From contig NZ_MTQN01000012.1 in NCBI RefSeq assembly GCF_001984195.1, forward strand, positions 1,736,001 to 1,800,000: a stretch of DNA of 64,000 nt, in the 5' to 3' direction. The position numbers and the translations under genes were made by a program. This DNA is from Kribbella sp. ALI-6-A. Its GTDB lineage: Bacteria; Actinomycetota; Actinomycetes; Propionibacteriales; Kribbellaceae. Positions 61,287 through 64,000 of this stretch are shown here, one piece after another. The first letter of the stretch is position 1. The number at the start of each line of letters is the position of its first letter. Below the pieces are notes generated by a model that saw nothing but the letters and a program-made list of their open reading frames with translations, had not been told where the DNA came from and ran no database searches.

Positions 61287-64000
61287 ATGCTGAGGTTCGA
61301 CGAGATCGGCGTTGTGCCCGAGCCGGGCGACAACGCCGCGATCTGCTCCCGCCGGCTCGAGGCCGGGACCGTTGTCGACTTCGGCGGTACGCCGGTGACG
61401 CTGCCGCACACCGTGCTCGAAGGGCACCGGATCGTCGTCCGCCCGGTCGCGACCGGCGAGGCCATCACGTCCTGGAACACCCCGTTCGCCCGCGCCCTGC
61501 GCGATCTCCGGATCGGCGACTACGTCTGTACGCCGACCAGCCTGGCCGCCGTCGCCGGGCGCGGCGTGGATGGCCTGCCGGCCGAAGCCTCCGCGAGCAA
61601 CGAGCCGCTCGACCCGTACACGCTGGACGAGAACGCACTGAACTTCGGCCGCCAGGTCACCTCCGTCGAGCAGCCCGGCACGTTCCTCGGCTTCCCGCGC
61701 GCGCAAGGCCCGGCCGGGACGCGCAACCACGTCGTCCTGCTGGCAACCAGTTCCCGGTCGAGCGGGTTCGTCACCGAGCTGGCCCGGCGCTTCGACGGCG
61801 CGCCGGCCGGCGACGGCGTCGTACCGGTGGCGCACACCGAGGGCGGCGAGGACGGTACGCCGAACAACCTGCGGTTCCTGCTGTCGACGCTGGCCGGCTT
61901 CGCGCTGAACCCGAACGTCGGGGCGGTGCTGATCGTCGACACCGAGGACGACCTGGTCTCCGGACAGGCGATCCGGGACTTCATGGCCGAGGAGGGCTAT
62001 CCGGAGATCCGGGTGCCGCACGCCTACTTCACCCGGCAGGCCGGATTCGAGCAGGACCTGACTGCCGCCGGCGCGCTGATCGAGCCGTGGCTGCCGGTGG
62101 TGGACGCGCAGGAGCGGGTGGAGGTCCCGTTGGTCGACCTGCGGATCGCGCTGCAGTGCGGTGGGTCCGACGCGTTCTCCGGGATCTCGGCGAACCCGCT
62201 GGCGGGCAACGTCGGCGCCGAGGTGATCCGGCACGGCGGCGCGGCCGTGCTCGCGGAGACCGACGAGCTGATCGGCGCCGAGCAGTACGTGCTGAAGAAC
62301 GTCCGGGACCTCGCGACCGCGCGACGCTTCCTGGAGACCGTCCGCTCGTTCAAGGACCGGGTCGGTTGGCACGGGCACACCGCGGAGGGCAACCCGTCCG
62401 GCGGAAACCTGTACCGCGGGCTCTACAACATCGTGCTGAAGTCGATCGGCGCCGCCCGCAAGCTGCCGCGCGACGTCCGGCTCGACCACGTCATCGGGTA
62501 CGGCGAACCGCTGCCCGGCACCGGGTACGTCTTCATGGACAGCCCCGGCAACGACCTGGAGTCGATCGCCGGCCAGGTCGCCAGTGGCTGCAACCTGATC
62601 TTCTTCACCACCGGCAACGGGTCGATCACCAACTTCCCGTTCGTGCCGACGCTCAAGTTCGTCACCACGACGGCGCGCTACGAGCACCTCCAGGCGGAGA
62701 TGGACGTCGACGCCGGCCGCTACCTGACCGGTACGCCGATGGACGAGCTCACGGCGGAGACCTTCGACCTCACCGTCCGCGTCGCGTCCGGCGAGCGCAG
62801 TGCCGGCGAACGAGCCGGCCACAGCCAGGTCTCCATCTGGCGCAACTGGCGCCAGTCCGGTCCGCGCGAAGGCATCTCGATCACCACCGACGGCCGGATG
62901 AGCCGCCCACTGGACGACCTGCCCGCCGAAGACCGCGACGCGCTGCTGCCGGGACTTCCGCTCGACGTACCAACTGTTGAGAGGCAGGCAACAGCAGCCA
63001 GGCTTCTCTCCGTCGATGGTCGGCAACTACCCGAAGCTGTTGGCCTCATCCTGCCCACCAGCTTGTGCTCCGGGCAGATCGCCCTCCGCCTGGCCGCTCA
63101 GGCCGAAGCCGAGAAATGGGCGGGCGACGCCGTCACCCGAATGGTCGCCCTCCCGCACACCGAAGGCTGCGGGAGCTCCGGCGGCGCCTCCGAGGAGACC
63201 TTCGCCCGCACGATGCTCGGCTACCTCCTGCACCCCAACACCCGCCTGGCCCTCCTGCTCGAACACGGTTGCGAGAAGACCCACAACGACTACTTCCGCT
63301 CCAAGCTGGTCGAGGCCGGAGCGGACCCCTCGCGCTTCGGCTGGGCGAGCATCCAGGCCGACGGCGGCCTGGACGCGGTGGGCGAGCGGGTCCGCGAATG
63401 GTTCGCGAGTTTCGATCTGCCCGCACCGATCGATGTCGAGGGCAACGTCGGCGCACTGACCGTCGGCCTCGAGGCCCGCGGACCCTTGAGCGACCAGACT
63501 GCCGAGGCGATAGCGATCATCGGCAGCGAGATCGTCGGCGCCGGCGGTTCCGTCGTCCTGTCGTCCCGCGGCGGACTGCTTGCCAACAGCACGTTCCGTA
63601 CGACGGCCTTCGGCTCCACCGGCGACGTCGGCCCGACGATCGCCCACGGCCAGCGCCTGGCCGCACCGGGCTGGCACGTGATGCGCATGCCGGGCACCGA
63701 CTGGATGGAGACCGCGACCGGCTTCGGCGCCGGCGGCGTCCAGCAGATCCTGGCGCATGTTGCCGGCGGCACCTTGTCCGCACAGCGGTTCGTCCCGGTG
63801 GTGGAGTTCAGCAGCGACCCGGAGACGGTCGCCAAGTACGGCGACGACCTGGACGCGGTCGCGGCCGGTGGCCCTGCCGACCAGGCGCGCACCGGCCTGG
63901 AGGCGATCGCCGCGGTCGCGAGCCGCCTGCAGGTCCCCAAAGCAGTTGCTTCCGGCAACGTAGGTTTCCAGATCACCCGCGGTCTGCTCGGGACCTCGAT
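61287..64000 (+). CDS. Double-length UxaA/altronate-dehydratase-like protein (3' end outside window)
   Basis: At least 904 residues, open to the window edge. An N-terminal SAF-like domain (about residues 1-85) is followed by a D-galactarate/altronate dehydratase body (VAHTEGGEDGTPNN near residue 180, ALNPNVGAVLIVDTEDD, FMDSPGNDLESIAGQVASGCN, TGNGSITNFPF). From about residue 590 a second, related unit starts: PHTEGCGSSGG, LGYLLHPNTRLALLLEHGCEKTHND, AHVAGG. Normal UxaA proteins have about 495 residues. It probably dehydrates a sugar acid. ATG 61287 follows GGGAGAGG at normal distance. Confidence 0.88.
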   Translation, partial: MLRFDEIGVVPEPGDNAAICSRRLEAGTVVDFGGTPVTLPHTVLEGHRIVVRPVATGEAITSWNTPFARALRDLRIGDYVCTPTSLAAVAGRGVDGLPAEASASNEPLDPYTLDENALNFGRQVTSVEQPGTFLGFPRAQGPAGTRNHVVLLATSSRSSGFVTELARRFDGAPAGDGVVPVAHTEGGEDGTPNNLRFLLSTLAGFALNPNVGAVLIVDTEDDLVSGQAIRDFMAEEGYPEIRVPHAYFTRQAGFEQDLTAAGALIEPWLPVVDAQERVEVPLVDLRIALQCGGSDAFSGISANPLAGNVGAEVIRHGGAAVLAETDELIGAEQYVLKNVRDLATARRFLETVRSFKDRVGWHGHTAEGNPSGGNLYRGLYNIVLKSIGAARKLPRDVRLDHVIGYGEPLPGTGYVFMDSPGNDLESIAGQVASGCNLIFFTTGNGSITNFPFVPTLKFVTTTARYEHLQAEMDVDAGRYLTGTPMDELTAETFDLTVRVASGERSAGERAGHSQVSIWRNWRQSGPREGISITTDGRMSRPLDDLPAEDRDALLPGLPLDVPTVERQATAARLLSVDGRQLPEAVGLILPTSLCSGQIALRLAAQAEAEKWAGDAVTRMVALPHTEGCGSSGGASEETFARTMLGYLLHPNTRLALLLEHGCEKTHNDYFRSKLVEAGADPSRFGWASIQADGGLDAVGERVREWFASFDLPAPIDVEGNVGALTVGLEARGPLSDQTAEAIAIIGSEIVGAGGSVVLSSRGGLLANSTFRTTAFGSTGDVGPTIAHGQRLAAPGWHVMRMPGTDWMETATGFGAGGVQQILAHVAGGTLSAQRFVPVVEFSSDPETVAKYGDDLDAVAAGGPADQARTGLEAIAAVASRLQVPKAVASGNVGFQITRGLLGTS

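Noticed and set aside
60468-63026. 852-residue leftward open frame ending with the GntR protein
   Set aside because: Only the last 228 codons (from ATG 61154) are the GntR gene. The rest is antisense to the UxaA-like gene and would read through the operator.
1-64000. tRNA, rRNA, insertion sequences, integrase, phage or plasmid functions
   Set aside because: No cloverleaf-like element, rRNA segment, transposase/integrase motif or terminal inverted repeat was seen by eye on either strand. A covariance-model search would settle small RNAs.

Overview
This 64 kb window is chromosomal DNA from a high-GC actinobacterium. Genes are dense, GTG starts are common, third codon positions are strongly G/C-biased, and several genes look leaderless. 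Carbohydrate ABC systems without their own ATPase, a Kribbella/Nocardioides-style set of regulators, Tat-lipoproteins and secreted glycosidases suggest a soil member of the Propionibacteriales, probably Kribbella-like; the genus is an inference. I see no rRNA, tRNA, IS element, prophage or CRISPR array.

Layout. 1-3.2 kb: a Tat-exported PhoD phosphatase (cut by the left edge) divergent from a DinB-like/esterase fusion. 3.3-25.6 kb: a purine-synthesis locus (purB, purC, purS-purQ-purL) broken up by accessory genes. These are two small membrane proteins, a GT2-GtrA protein with an ArnT-like mannosyltransferase-type membrane protein, two flavin oxidoreductases with a TetR regulator, an XRE regulator, a secreted tannase-family esterase, and a PadR / ABC ATPase / FtsX-like permease / CDP-alcohol phosphotransferase / DedA-like operon. 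A membrane protein gene sits between purQ and purL and overlaps purQ. A strong hairpin terminator follows purL.

25.6-33.6 kb: regulator-enzyme pairs, each with a visible palindromic operator (SDR/LysR and TetR/SDR), a PTP-type phosphatase, and an ECF sigma/membrane-regulator pair bracketed by two paralogous DUF1707 proteins, then a GNAT and a bicupin protein. 33.6-37.8 kb: PEP-dependent dihydroxyacetone kinase operon dhaK-dhaL-dhaM, where DhaM is fused to HPr and Enzyme I. 37.9-42.5 kb: an ECF sigma factor divergent from a transmembrane Ser/Thr kinase, a candidate 39-residue protein with its own promoter, and a TenA-like gene coupled to two paralogous anchored extracellular proteins. 42.5-45.4 kb: a secreted GH43 enzyme, an unusual protein resembling half of a radical-SAM barrel, and a small Trp/Pro-rich protein.

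45.4-57.7 kb is the most coherent system. It runs in one direction: FGGY kinase, histidine phosphatase, DeoR regulator, second FGGY kinase, D-2-hydroxyacid dehydrogenase, MgtC-like protein, inositol-monophosphatase-family enzyme, two sugar ABC permeases, a Tat-lipoprotein binding protein, a glycerophosphodiester phosphodiesterase and a Gfo/Idh/MocA oxidoreductase. Many neighbours overlap by 4 bp. It ends in a perfect 16-bp hairpin. The gene set predicts uptake and breakdown of a phosphodiester- or phosphate-linked polyol or sugar.

57.8-64 kb: an HtpX-like protease, a secreted SPOR + phosphodiester glycosidase (NAGPA) protein, and a GntR regulator divergent, across a clear palindrome, from a double-length UxaA/altronate-dehydratase-like protein that runs off the right edge.
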